DNA of 64,000 bases from Fodinibius salicampi (GCF_039545095.1 NZ_BAABRS010000003.1:310001-374000), one strand, 5' to 3'; counted from the first letter of the stretch, positions 45,601-54,303 are shown. Program-made: numbers and translations. Notes: generated by a model from the sequence alone, not told the origin.

Positions 45601-46314
45601 GGAAGTCAGTGAAAACGGACCCGTTTGGTTTTGCCTGTTATAGGGTTCGTTAAGAACATTATTCATTGCAAGCTCTTCGGTGGAATACATATCCTTAACG
45701 GTTTTCTCCTTGTACTTGGCCACATAAAGATCCAAATACTGATCCCCGTTAATATCTGCCAAAGCCATGGTCGTACTGCCTTCTCCTGCTCCCAGACCAC
45801 TCTCATCATGCAGCTTAAAATTTCCGCTCCCATCATTAAGATATAGAGCATTATTTTTACCTATAGAGGTAACCAGGAGATCTAAATGCCCATTACCATT
45901 TATATCCGCGAAGGCAACCCCGGTTGAGTGGTGATCCTCGTGGGCTACGCCGGCTTCATCCGTAATATCCCTGAACTCCATTCCCCCTAAATTCTTATAC
46001 AATTTGTTAGAGTTTTTGAGTCCGGCAAAATATAAATCCACCAAGCCATCCCCGTCTATATCCCCGGCGGCAACCCCGGAACCAAGCAAGTAATGACGGT
46101 TTTCACTTAATTCCTCTTCTGTGATATGATTTCCAAACTCAATACCGGTGTCCGAGGGAGATTGCAGTTCAAAGCCATATTCATCCGCTGAGCCGGAGGG
46201 AATTTGTGCCCAGTGATATTCACTCTCCTGATGCCATTCTAGTTCCGGTGCAGTGTTACAAGCCGTCAATATTGATAAAACAAAAACAAGAAAACCCTTC
46301 TTATAAGAAGCCAT
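42607..46314 (-). CDS. Very large VCBS/FG-GAP lipoprotein with ASPIC/UnbV domains
   Basis: 1235 residues with lipobox LTACN (Cys19), so probably surface-exposed and lipid-anchored. It contains many FG-GAP/VCBS beta-propeller repeats with Ca-binding DxDxDG loops (for example DIDGDGLVDLYFAG, DINGNGHLDLLVTS, DVNRDGETDIF). Two ASPIC/UnbV-type segments appear: IGAKIKLIGAEV near residue 568 and RNAIGSGIQLIYKD near 1155. These domains occur in CRTAC1-like proteins, which often accompany SusC/SusD in marine Bacteroidota and may bind glycans. It shares the strand with susC/susD, whose promoter lies just downstream of its stop, so it is probably on a separate transcript. Confidence 0.88.
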   Translation of the reverse strand: MASYKKGFLVFVLSILTACNTAPELEWHQESEYHWAQIPSGSADEYGFELQSPSDTGIEFGNHITEEELSENRHYLLGSGVAAGDIDGDGLVDLYFAGLKNSNKLYKNLGGMEFRDITDEAGVAHEDHHSTGVAFADINGNGHLDLLVTSIGKNNALYLNDGSGNFKLHDESGLGAGEGSTTMALADINGDQYLDLYVAKYKEKTVKDMYSTEELAMNNVLNEPYNRQNQTGPFSLTSPFDEHYDIFMTDDNRLGGLAETGEEDELYINQQGSFKKISNPEEMFLDEDGDSSGLARDWGLTAKFQDLNGDGLPDLYVCNDFFTKDKIWINQGEGTFKQIDQWAIRNISFACMGVDFSDVNRDGETDIFTAEMLSPEHSERLRQVGSDDPNPEQYRNVEARPTNNRNSLFLKREDLTYAEIAYLSGVEGSGWSWDATFMDIDLDGYEDLIVNNGYLYHILDIDAQLNMVRKGKNMDEHFTEFMRGAPSLKLRNQIFMNNRDLTFRERGTDLGIEGKDISHGMAVADLNNDGTLDLAINRMNEEAAIYKNIGRAPRIGVRLIGESPNTQAIGAKIKLIGAEVEQKKELASGGSYLSGSDPMVIFAADGQNENHQLVITWPDGTESRLDSIPANRIYEVYEAEVRKEKKKIKDTEEINDPIFEDVSARINHSHHENNFNDFDFQSLLPLRLSQLGPGISWIDIDQDGDDDLLIGSGKGGAIGVFENLGDGEFREITLPLLSQAAPGDQATILGWEEGQGTNILVGNVNYEQGNAQAPSAYQYQVNDLNNVHLDSIPANMSATGPMAAADYDADGDIDLFVGGRFIPGHYPKNATSRLLLNERGSFSIDRTNSAKLQEIGMVIGAVFTDYDRDGDPDLVLSRAWDSILVLENEGGNFKDVTASVGLADLKGWWNGIASGDFNNDGRPDLVVTNRGLNSPYKLTYDNPIRMYYDYLNRDPWVEIIEAYSNADEEYVPRRQLFHFGSIPDIANQINSHEQFANSTLRDLFRGKYDRMPYKEINTLEHMVFLNTGDGFEGRKLPIESQFSISFHAGVADMDNDGNEDLFLSQNLFGVPRQSPRQDAGRGVWLKGDGNGGFSAVSGSKSGIKIYGEQRGAAFSDFNKDGKVDLAVSQNGYDTKLYENKTESRGYRITLVGPSRNRNAIGSGIQLIYKDKNSKGPLREVQAGVGYWSQNSFTQIIGADNEAKVEKIRVIWFDGKTEELEVVEGQKDYILPYEEK

Positions 46315-46388
46315 GCCTTTTTTCCAAAAAACAAGAGTATATATGATAAATTATTTATTAAAAGCCTTAATCCACAATAGGAAATAGA

Positions 46389-47378
46389 TTACTTAATTAT
46401 ATCGGTCTGCATTGAAATAAGTTCGGGTTTAGCCTTGCCATCGGATTCAATCTCCATCACCAATCGCTTGAAAGCTCGATACCCTAAATCAAAAGTAGGC
46501 TGGTCGATACATATAAATGGGTGTGAGAGGTATTGATTAAATTCACTGCTTCCAAAGGAAAGAATAGTGATCTCACCTGGATCAATATCATGTTCTTTCA
46601 TATATTTCAGTGCACCCAATCCCACAGGATAGGTTGCACAAAAAACAGCTTCCGGCTTTCCGTATCCTTCCATTAATTTCCCAAATCCCCTGTAACCATC
46701 TTCTTCACTGAACCCTGTTTCTACAACTGCATTTTCATCTATATCTATGCCTGCTTCAGTTAAAGCTTCCCGGTAACCAAGATTCCGGTCTCTTCCGATT
46801 TCCACGCTTAAATATCCAGACAGATGGGCAATATTCATATAGTTCCGATCTATGAGATACTGAACCCCTTTTTTAGCTTGTTTCTTATCATCCACCCTCA
46901 AATAGGTATAGTTAGCATCAGAAAAGCCCCGGTCAAAAAATACTAATTGCGCATTCATGTCTTTAACTCGCTCAAAGTATTCGGCCTCTTTTGTTTTCTC
47001 AGAAATGGATATCAATAGCCCCTCCACTCTCATATTGAGCATTGATTCGACATGCTTTTTTTCCAGCTTGTCATCTTCCAGTGATACCCCAAGAATAACT
47101 TCATAATCACTTTCAAGAGCAGCTTGATATATGCCATCAATGACTGAGGAAAAGAAGGAGTGAGCAATTTTAGGGACGATAACTCCAATAATCTGAGTTT
47201 TTTTGGATGTCAGAGAACGGGCTACAAGATTGGGTCGATACCCCATCTTTTGCGCCATTTTCTTAACTTTTTTCTTCGTCTCCTCTGATATATCCGAATG
47301 GTCCCTGAGAGCCTTGGACACACTAACTTTCGTTAAATCAAGTTTTTTAGCAATATCCTCCAATCGTACATTTTTCAT
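46389..47378 (-). CDS. LacI-family transcriptional regulator
   Basis: 329 residues. The N-terminal helix-turn-helix (about 4-45: VRLEDIAKKLDLTKVSVSKA, then LRDHSDISEETKKKV) includes a hinge helix (RPNLVARSLTSKKT). The periplasmic-binding-protein-type sensor domain follows: IGVIVPKIAHSFFSSVIDGI near 60, LVFFDRG, VEGLLISISE, and IDQPTFDLGYRAFKRLV. The start is the ATG at 47378; a TTG just upstream also reads in frame. Its likely targets are the TAACCGGTTA palindromes near 42.4 and 50.4 kb, which have the CG-centred form typical of LacI-family operators. No such site lies directly ahead of its own gene. The inducer is unknown. Confidence 0.92.
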   Translation of the reverse strand: MKNVRLEDIAKKLDLTKVSVSKALRDHSDISEETKKKVKKMAQKMGYRPNLVARSLTSKKTQIIGVIVPKIAHSFFSSVIDGIYQAALESDYEVILGVSLEDDKLEKKHVESMLNMRVEGLLISISEKTKEAEYFERVKDMNAQLVFFDRGFSDANYTYLRVDDKKQAKKGVQYLIDRNYMNIAHLSGYLSVEIGRDRNLGYREALTEAGIDIDENAVVETGFSEEDGYRGFGKLMEGYGKPEAVFCATYPVGLGALKYMKEHDIDPGEITILSFGSSEFNQYLSHPFICIDQPTFDLGYRAFKRLVMEIESDGKAKPELISMQTDIIK

Positions 47379-47680
47379 CAATCCTTTTTTGCATTAGTAT
47401 TTATATTTAGAACTGCAAAACTCCAAATATGACATATACCCTAAAGTCATAATTAAAAAATATAATATCCTTATACTGACTGAAAATTAATTTTTTATAT
47501 ACTTCTTCCCACTCTCTATCCTATTAATTAATATATAATATATCTCCTTCCTGTCTTTAGTTAGGAATTATTGTTACACCTACGCGGCGAAAACCCGGAC
47601 ATATAATTCCTCCAAAAGATCAGGTTCAACCATCATACTAGCCTTCCCCAATAAGCAACAGGAAGGAGACTCATTATCTG
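47379..47680. other. Intergenic region ahead of the LacI gene
   Basis: About 300 AT-rich bases between the 474-aa oxidoreductase and the LacI gene, both on the minus strand. It should hold the LacI promoter. I see no palindrome matching the operator and no clear terminator. Confidence 0.45.
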
Positions 47681-49105
47681 TTAGCTTCCTCGAGTTGGAT
47701 GAGGAGTGATAGAGGTTAAATCCTCAATGCGCACTGGCTTACCCGATTCAATACTATTACGTGCCGCAATACCTACCAGTATGGACATGGCACCGTCTCT
47801 TTTTCCGGCAGAATGCTCAAGAGGATCCTCCATATCAGGATTCCGAAAGATTTGATCCTGCAGACGCCTGTCTCCACCTCCATGGCCGCCGCTTTCCTGG
47901 CGTACCTTAATTTGTTCGTGCTGACTGCTAAAGTTATCCATGACCATAATTTCTTCGTAGTCGATGGCTTCCTCCCGCTCTTCCTGGGACATTTCCTGCT
48001 GATGCAACTCAGCCTGATTTGCCTTTTCCTCTTCTCTCCATGGAATTCCATGCCAGGCATCAATACGTCCGTCAAAACCATTGAAACCGATTTTCATTCC
48101 TTCGTAGGGCGAATAAGTAGTGAGGGAGTAATTTACCTGCACATCATTGGCATATTTTATTTGCAGCGACATCTTATCATAAATATCGATTTCATGTCTC
48201 CATAGGCAGTTATCCCGGATATAGCCATCATGTTCTTCATTGGCTACATAGAGATCCATATACGTATCATTATTCGTTATATCCCAGTAGAAATCACACT
48301 TATCCTTATGGGGACAGGTACGGCATTTATTGCCCCGAAACGGATGATTGCTTCCGTAATGCTCTAAGGAGCCTTCAGCATAGACTTCCACCGGATCGGA
48401 ATCCAGCCACCAGTTCAAAAGGTCAAAATGGTGCGTAGCCTTGTGAACCAACAGGGTTCCACTGCTGGCTTCAATGCCGTGCCAGCGTCGGAAATAGGAG
48501 GCACCGTGATATACGTTCAGATACCAATCAAAGTCAACCGAAGTAATTTTCCCAACTCTCCGGTTCACTAACATCTCTTTCAATTTCGTATGGTGTGGAC
48601 TATAGCGGTAGTTAAATCCTACAATGAGTTCTCCATCCGACTTTGCCTCTGCATCCAAAATTGCCTGACACTTATTCTCATCTGTAGTCATGGGCTTTTC
48701 GGTTAACACATCAATGCCCCGCTCCAATCCCTTAATAATAAACTGGTGATGGGTAGCATCCACTGTAGTAACAATGAGCATTTCAGGTTCTGTGGTATCC
48801 ATCATCTCATCAAAATCAGTAAATGTGGGACAATCAGCCCCGATGAATTCCTTTCCGTACTCCAGTCGGCCGGGATTTATATCACATAGCCCAACAAATT
48901 CAGCAATATCCCCATATTGTTCTCGTACTGTTCTGCCCCAGAAGGTAATTCCCCGGATGCCGGTTCCAACCAAGGCAATTTTCCTCTTTTCAGCTGAAGC
49001 AAACTTATCCGCAAAAGCGCCCATGGGCCTAGCAAACATGCCTCCCGCCATTGCCCCTGTTGCACTTTTTAAGAAATCTTTTCGTGTTATATTATTTGAT
49101 GCCAT
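47681..49105 (-). CDS. Exported Gfo/Idh/MocA-family oxidoreductase with Cys cluster
   Basis: 474 residues. The N-terminus carries a Tat-like signal: TRKDFLKSATGAMAGG, with RK in place of RR, so export is likely but not certain. The NAD-binding motif is VGTGIRGITFWGR (about 46-58), EKPMTT is the family Lys motif, and IVGFNYRYSPHH follows. An unusual CRTCPHKDKC (Cx2Cx4C) near residue 265 suggests a metal site. Similar exported members have been linked to glycoside or sugar-derivative oxidation. It lies 92 bases downstream of a second, cytoplasmic Gfo/Idh/MocA gene. Confidence 0.85.
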   Translation of the reverse strand: MASNNITRKDFLKSATGAMAGGMFARPMGAFADKFASAEKRKIALVGTGIRGITFWGRTVREQYGDIAEFVGLCDINPGRLEYGKEFIGADCPTFTDFDEMMDTTEPEMLIVTTVDATHHQFIIKGLERGIDVLTEKPMTTDENKCQAILDAEAKSDGELIVGFNYRYSPHHTKLKEMLVNRRVGKITSVDFDWYLNVYHGASYFRRWHGIEASSGTLLVHKATHHFDLLNWWLDSDPVEVYAEGSLEHYGSNHPFRGNKCRTCPHKDKCDFYWDITNNDTYMDLYVANEEHDGYIRDNCLWRHEIDIYDKMSLQIKYANDVQVNYSLTTYSPYEGMKIGFNGFDGRIDAWHGIPWREEEKANQAELHQQEMSQEEREEAIDYEEIMVMDNFSSQHEQIKVRQESGGHGGGDRRLQDQIFRNPDMEDPLEHSAGKRDGAMSILVGIAARNSIESGKPVRIEDLTSITPHPTRGS

Positions 49106-49197
49106 AATGCTACCCTTATCTTATTTTAAGTTAACTATCGTTTTTAAATCCCTTATTACTGTCCCGCCCGATTTAAGGTTATCCTCTGAGGGACCTT

Positions 49198-50256
49198 TTA
49201 CCCAGCCAGCAGCGTATCAGGATATACGGCCCTTTTTTCGTCTGCAGAAAGATAGAGTCCTTCTACAAAGGCCAGTGACTTCAAACTATCTTCTCCCGAT
49301 ACAACAGGCTTATCATCATTCAAAAATGCCGGTAATATCTGGTCGTATTGTTTCTTATGATTATTATTGGACATCCCTGCCATGGGGCTCGAAGCACCGG
49401 CCCCGGAACTTTCTTCAGTTTTTGTCTCCTCCTCATCATTAAGATCCGTTCCCCTGAGCTTTAACCGATCTCCATCAAGGTGAGCCGTCCCGTTTTCTGC
49501 ATGAATTTCAATAGCTCGATTTTGAGGGGGAACAATAGACGTAGACGCCTTGAAAACCCCGATGGCCCCATTTTTAAATCGCAGGGACGCAACGGCATTA
49601 TCTTCGCCTTCTATTCTTTTATGCGTCAATGTATCTTTGTAGGCCTGCAGCGATTCTACCTCTCCACAAAGCCACAACAATAAGTCCACAGTATGGATGG
49701 CCTGATTAATTACCGCGCCACCCCCGTCCAGCGAAAGTGTACCTCGCCACCCGGCACTGTCATAATACTCCTGATCCCGGAACCATTTTACAGAGGCGTC
49801 TACCATGACTATCTTTCCCAACGCCCCTTCATCAATAATACTTTTCAGCTTTTTGACATCTTCGATAAACCGGTTTTGATATATAACCGCCAGCTTCACC
49901 TCGTTCTTTTGACAGCGGTCAACCAACCGGCGGGCGCGATCCAGAGAAACCTCTATTGGTTTCTCAATAATTAAATGCTTTCCCGCCTCTGCAGCTTTTT
50001 CACCGTAATCTAAGTGGGTGCCGCTGGGCGTACAGACAACTACTACATCAAGATCACCGTCGGCAAGAAATTTCTGGTAATCACTGTAACCCTTAACCTC
50101 AAATTTATTGCAAAAAGTAGCCAGATTTGATTCAGTTCTACTGAAGGCCGATATAAGTCGCCCGTATTCTGTCTCTGCTATCGCTTCAGCATGAGTGTCG
50201 GCAATAGTTCCACAGCCAACAAGTCCGATATTAAATTCTTTTTTCGGTTTCGCCAT
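49198..50256 (-). CDS. Gfo/Idh/MocA-family oxidoreductase (cytoplasmic)
   Basis: 352 residues, no signal peptide. The Rossmann motif is GLVGCGTIADTHAEAI (about 12-27), VVVVCTPSGTH follows, and IIEKPIEVS carries the catalytic Lys. GGGAVINQAIHTVDLLLWL is the typical substrate-domain stretch with a conserved His. It is probably an inositol-, hexose- or uronate-type dehydrogenase. The gene heads a minus-strand run with the 474-aa oxidoreductase and has a perfect TAACCGGTTA palindrome 127 bases upstream, so it is likely in the same regulon as susC. Confidence 0.9.
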   Translation of the reverse strand: MAKPKKEFNIGLVGCGTIADTHAEAIAETEYGRLISAFSRTESNLATFCNKFEVKGYSDYQKFLADGDLDVVVVCTPSGTHLDYGEKAAEAGKHLIIEKPIEVSLDRARRLVDRCQKNEVKLAVIYQNRFIEDVKKLKSIIDEGALGKIVMVDASVKWFRDQEYYDSAGWRGTLSLDGGGAVINQAIHTVDLLLWLCGEVESLQAYKDTLTHKRIEGEDNAVASLRFKNGAIGVFKASTSIVPPQNRAIEIHAENGTAHLDGDRLKLRGTDLNDEEETKTEESSGAGASSPMAGMSNNNHKKQYDQILPAFLNDDKPVVSGEDSLKSLAFVEGLYLSADEKRAVYPDTLLAG

Positions 50257-50382
50257 TCAACTACGTATCTAAAAATCTAATCTGATATTAAATTATGTCT
50301 AAAAATTATTGCACTTCTTTCCAAAAAGAAATCTCTATCCCTATTTAAAGAAAGTCATGGATATAGACCTATAAAGCCAATT

Positions 50383-50392
50383 TAACCGGTTA
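50383..50392. promoter_or_regulatory. LacI-type operator ahead of the 352-aa oxidoreductase
   Basis: TAACCGGTTA, a perfect 10-bp palindrome identical to the site ahead of susC 8 kb away. It is about 127 bases upstream of the oxidoreductase ATG in an AT-rich intergenic stretch. Likely a target of the LacI-family protein. Confidence 0.6.
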
Positions 50393-50518
50393 CTTATATA
50401 TATAATAAAAAAAACGAAAAGACAATTTTTATTATACTTCCCATAAGCAAATCATAGATCATACCATTCATTCAATTATTTTGCGAAAAAATTTAGACTG
50501 ATTACAAATAATTTAGGG

Positions 50519-51316
50519 CTATAAGCTTATCAAATTGAGTTGATAGCCATCGACTGTTTTATGGAAATCGGCGGGGTAAAGCGATCGATACTCATGATCA
50601 GCACTCTCCAGATCTATTATTTTAAGCACATCAATTGTCGGAAACCTTTTTTCTAATTCATGAATATCTTCAATTGACCATTTTATTTTGGCATCACAGT
50701 ATTTTAGCGCATCATTATCCTTTTCCAGTCCTTCCAAAAAAGCAGGCTCAGCACTGTCGAACAGATAATAACTTCCGGAAAAATGCTCGCACAGCGATTG
50801 AAACAGTTGTTGTACCTCTTTTTCGGGGAAGTAGATAACAGATGCCTCGGAAATAAATAACCAAGGACCTTTACTTTCCTGCTTAACTTTTGTGATCCAC
50901 TGCTCATCAAAGGCGGAAAAGGGGAGGAAGGTACGCCTGTCCGTTTCCACAAAAAATTGCTTCCACACCTCATACACTTCGGGAACATCCAAGTCATACC
51001 ACCGAACTCTGCCATTATCCAGTCGTTCGAATCTTGAATTGAGTCCACCCCCCAACTCGACGACTGTAATAGAAGGATTTTCTTTTAGGATATTTTCCAC
51101 CAGCCGGTCTATGATAGTGGTACGAATAGTGGTACGCAGCATACTCCGCTTCGAATCGGGATCGAGAAATTTTTTAAAATCATAATCCAGTGATTCAAAA
51201 ACTTCCACCGATTTCTTATCCTTTAGAATCCCATCAGTCTTCTTTGATTCCAAAGCTCGTCCCATTAGTGGGATAAGCAGTGTTTCTGATACCCCGCTTA
51301 GTTTCAGATCGCTCAT
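50519..51316 (-). CDS. LCM/TcmP-family O-methyltransferase
   Basis: 265 residues, class I SAM-dependent methyltransferase of the leucine-carboxyl-methyltransferase (PPM1/TcmP) family. Diagnostic parts are LSGVSETLLIPLMGRALESK at the start, RTTIIDRL, the SAM motif TVVELGGGLNSRFERLD (about 84-100), WYDLDVPEV, and LFISEASVIYFPE near 145. Family members methylate carboxyl or hydroxyl groups of small molecules; here the substrate is unknown. It stands alone on the minus strand between the carbohydrate locus and a flavin reductase. Confidence 0.88.
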   Translation of the reverse strand: MSDLKLSGVSETLLIPLMGRALESKKTDGILKDKKSVEVFESLDYDFKKFLDPDSKRSMLRTTIRTTIIDRLVENILKENPSITVVELGGGLNSRFERLDNGRVRWYDLDVPEVYEVWKQFFVETDRRTFLPFSAFDEQWITKVKQESKGPWLFISEASVIYFPEKEVQQLFQSLCEHFSGSYYLFDSAEPAFLEGLEKDNDALKYCDAKIKWSIEDIHELEKRFPTIDVLKIIDLESADHEYRSLYPADFHKTVDGYQLNLISL

Positions 51317-51543
51317 ATTTATAATAATCCCGTGTTAAGGTTGTGAACTAAAACACCATATATAATATATATTAGGTATAGTTCCTCCCCAATCTATTCT
51401 AACTACGGATAACTTTATAGTTACCATTCATCTTAGACGTGTATTATAAATCTAGTATCCTATTTAATAAACTATTTATTTACCGTAGGTATTATCAAAG
51501 ATTCCCAAGTTATGGCTTACCTACGTCAAATTAATTAATTCAC

Positions 51544-52215
51544 TTACTCCTCAAAGACCAATGCATCGGGTTCAGCACCTAGCTCTTTCAGATATTCTAT
51601 CATTGCCTCATTAAAAGGCATGGGACCGCATACATAGAACGGTTGGTCAAAATCGTCGATCTGCTCTTCCAAAAAGGATTTGTCAATAAATCCATCCAGA
51701 TAGATATGTTCATCGGTTGGCTCATCGGTAATCACATTGATAAAATCATCGCCCAGCATCGCCTCAAATTCATCTTTGAGGATGATATCTTTCTCTGTTT
51801 TGTTGGAGAAAATAAGCTGATTCCCCTCAATTTTTTCCTCACGGGCCAATCGGCGCAGGATCGCAATAAAGGGAGTGACGCCCGCACCGCCGGCCAAAAA
51901 GATACCGGGTCCCTTATATTGAATGGTTCCCCATGGATCATCAATAATCAGTTGATCTCCTACATTAAGGCTATCCAGTTTATGCGTTACCCCATTATGA
52001 TCGTCATAAATTTTTATTACGAATTCTAAATCAGGTTCACCGTTCAGGCTCGTAAAGGTAAAAGGGCGCTTTTCCTCTCTCCAGTCGGGTTTATCAATGG
52101 CTACTTCCGTAGCCTGTCCCGGGATAAACTCAAACCCCTCGGGCTTATCGACCTTAAACCGTTTGACATCGTGAGTGACCTGCTGAATATCTCGAATTGT
52201 TACGTTGTAACTCAT
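51544..52215 (-). CDS. FAD/NAD(P)-binding ferredoxin-reductase-type flavoprotein
   Basis: 223 residues. FAD-binding motif RPFTFTSL is at about 49-56 and EFVIKIYDDHNGVT follows; the NAD(P)-binding domain has IFLAGGAGVTPFIAIL (about 107-122) and FYVCGPMPFNEAM near the C-terminus. It lacks any fused iron-sulfur or globin domain. It is a flavodoxin/ferredoxin-NADP-reductase-type electron transfer enzyme; the partner is not evident. It is divergent from the nitroreductase gene. Confidence 0.9.
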   Translation of the reverse strand: MSYNVTIRDIQQVTHDVKRFKVDKPEGFEFIPGQATEVAIDKPDWREEKRPFTFTSLNGEPDLEFVIKIYDDHNGVTHKLDSLNVGDQLIIDDPWGTIQYKGPGIFLAGGAGVTPFIAILRRLAREEKIEGNQLIFSNKTEKDIILKDEFEAMLGDDFINVITDEPTDEHIYLDGFIDKSFLEEQIDDFDQPFYVCGPMPFNEAMIEYLKELGAEPDALVFEE

Positions 52216-52383
52216 AATTATTACTTAATGATTTCCGGATGTTCGTTATATGGAATGCATTTCTGCTTCGCTTCATTCAAATATCAATAAAACTCTAATA
52301 TAAATGGAATGAAAGCTCTACCCGTAACGTTATTTAGTTCAATATTAAACTAATTTGGAACAGAAAAATCTATTTTCTCTTAT

Positions 52384-52995
52384 ATGAGTACTATTGAAGC
52401 TGAAATAACAGCTAAAAAAGCAGCCACTGATTATCCCATACACACATTATTAAAAAACAGGTGGAGTCCCCGTTCTTTTTCGAATGAAACTGTTGATACC
52501 GAATTGATTAATCAACTTTTTGAAGCAGCACGCTGGGCTCCTTCCTCTTACAATGAACAGCCCTGGCGATTTATCGTAGCACAAAAAGAAGATGAAGAGG
52601 CGTTCAAAAAGCTCTCAAAAGTAGCGAATGATTTCAACCGAAACTGGGCAACAGGCGCGCCGGTTTTAGCACTGGGAATTGCGAAAAAAAGCTTTGATCG
52701 AAATGGACGCACCAATAAACATGCCAGTCACGACTTGGGTCAGGCGATTGCCCATTTAACATTTGAAGCAACCCGCCATGATCTGTTTGTACATCAGATG
52801 GCAGGCATATTACCCGATAAAGCCCGCGAACTGTATGAAATCTCTGATAAATTTGAACCCTTCACCATGTTTGCCATCGGCTACAGAGGAAATCCACAGT
52901 CACTGCCCGACAAATTAGCGGAGCAGGAAATGAATTCCCGCAGCCGCAAAGAACTCGATGACATTCTTTTTGACGGAGAATGGCCAGAAGAGTAA
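52384..52995 (+). CDS. Nitroreductase-family protein
   Basis: 203 residues, FMN-dependent NAD(P)H oxidoreductase. Motifs are NRWSPRSFSNETVD with the Arg/Ser FMN contacts (about 26-39), FEAARWAPSSYNEQPWRFIV, and the C-terminal EPFTMFAIGYRGNP. HDLGQAIAHLTFEATRHDLFVHQMAG is the dimer-helix region. The natural substrate may be a quinone, nitro compound or flavin. It is divergent from the flavoprotein reductase, 168 bases away, and has a terminator right after it. Confidence 0.92.
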   Translation: MSTIEAEITAKKAATDYPIHTLLKNRWSPRSFSNETVDTELINQLFEAARWAPSSYNEQPWRFIVAQKEDEEAFKKLSKVANDFNRNWATGAPVLALGIAKKSFDRNGRTNKHASHDLGQAIAHLTFEATRHDLFVHQMAGILPDKARELYEISDKFEPFTMFAIGYRGNPQSLPDKLAEQEMNSRSRKELDDILFDGEWPEE

Positions 52996-53002
52996 CACGG
53001 AG

Positions 53003-53048
53003 GGTGCCAGCTATTGTGTTAATAGCTTAACTCTGGCTGGCGCCTTTT
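53003..53048 (+). terminator. Terminator after the nitroreductase gene
   Basis: GGTGCCAGC (53003-53011) pairs with GCTGGCGCC (53036-53044), one G-T pair, around a loop that itself forms a small CTATT/AATAG hairpin. TTTT follows at 53045-53048. Confidence 0.8.
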
Positions 53049-53280
53049 ACTTTCCCCTATCTAGTCTTCCAATAAATGATTAGGTCCTCTTCCCCCCATC
53101 TTTTTGAGCCCATTGTCTCCAGCTTTACGTATATATAGATAGCTATAAGGTGTTGGGATTATGATCACAGTATAAAAAGGGGTACAAAACAATTTACGTT
53201 TTTATTGATAGACCTACCCTTTCACAGGCATCCGAAATACCTGGCTATTTACTTATTTAACCTAATTACATCAATAGACT

Positions 53281-54303
53281 ATGGGCTTTGATTTTAAAAA
53301 GGCAGAACAATCACTGGATAATTTATCCTTTCCGGACCGACTGAAATCAGTAGGTCATCTCGTTAAACACACCTTCACCATCATCGGGGAAGATGAAGAT
53401 ATCATCAAACCGTGGATACGGATGCTGATTTATAACCTGGTCATGGTCAGCGGACTTTTTTATGCCTGGCTGGGCTGGTGGTATGATCTTCCATTAGAAG
53501 GATGGGGACTTTTTCTTGCTATCATTCTTTTCATCTACAAATACTTCTACTATAACAAGCAGGAGATGCGGATGAGTCATATCGTTTATGAAACGATTAT
53601 AGGCAACGATCCATCCTACAAATCGGCGGTAACAGCCTGCAAACCCGTACAATCCCAAACACGAAAAATTGCCTGGCTGGATATCGGCATGTCTTTTATC
53701 AACAAAGCAAAATTTACGGGTGGGGGCTTCCTGATGATGCTCATCCGGTTTTTTATTGCCGGCATTGGTGAAGTCTGGGATTTAGTTAATCATTACCTAT
53801 TGCCCTCTGTGGCCGTTGACCGACTGGATATCAAGCCGGCTGTCAAGAAAATGAAAAAACTTAAAAGCCAGGTACCCGAATCGCTGGTGGGCGTGTTTGG
53901 CATTGACTTCCTCGGCAGTGTAACCCGGCAGATTGTAGTACCCATCTACATTGGACTGGCTATTATTTCCATTGGGCTCGGTATTTGGCTGTCAGGATAT
54001 CTCCCCTCCACCGAGATTCAAGGGTCCGAGACACCTACCGAATACTGGTTTACCACCCTGCAGTTCAGCTGGGTACCCGTTATTATCGGTTTGTGGATTG
54101 GGAAGATAATTAGCAGCGCCATCGAACGGACCGTAACCGGTGTTAAAGTGATTTACTTCACTATTTTCTACACCAAAATCACTCATCCGGAACGTATTAT
54201 GGATAAAATGCAGGACGACCTTTTAGATTACCTAAAGCTCAAAGAAGTGGATGAAGTCAAAGATTTAGACAAACAGGAAACGGAAGATTCAGATTCGTCC
54301 TGA
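53281..54303 (+). CDS. Multi-pass membrane protein of unknown family
   Basis: 340 residues. Hydrophobic segments lie at about 48-66 (LIYNLVMVSGLFYAWLGWW), 75-90, 155-172, 222-240 and 262-280. The N-terminal 40 residues and the C-terminal 50 are charged, and the C-terminus is very acidic (DKQETEDSDSS). I recognise no family and no catalytic motif. It has its own upstream region (about 285 bases after the nitroreductase stop) and shares a bidirectional terminator with the dienelactone hydrolase gene. It is probably an inner-membrane protein. Confidence 0.65.
   Translation: MGFDFKKAEQSLDNLSFPDRLKSVGHLVKHTFTIIGEDEDIIKPWIRMLIYNLVMVSGLFYAWLGWWYDLPLEGWGLFLAIILFIYKYFYYNKQEMRMSHIVYETIIGNDPSYKSAVTACKPVQSQTRKIAWLDIGMSFINKAKFTGGGFLMMLIRFFIAGIGEVWDLVNHYLLPSVAVDRLDIKPAVKKMKKLKSQVPESLVGVFGIDFLGSVTRQIVVPIYIGLAIISIGLGIWLSGYLPSTEIQGSETPTEYWFTTLQFSWVPVIIGLWIGKIISSAIERTVTGVKVIYFTIFYTKITHPERIMDKMQDDLLDYLKLKEVDEVKDLDKQETEDSDSS

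Noticed and set aside
49176-49200. Hairpin after the 352-aa oxidoreductase
   Set aside because: AAGGT/ACCTT is only 5 bp with a long loop and no T-run, too weak to call a terminator.
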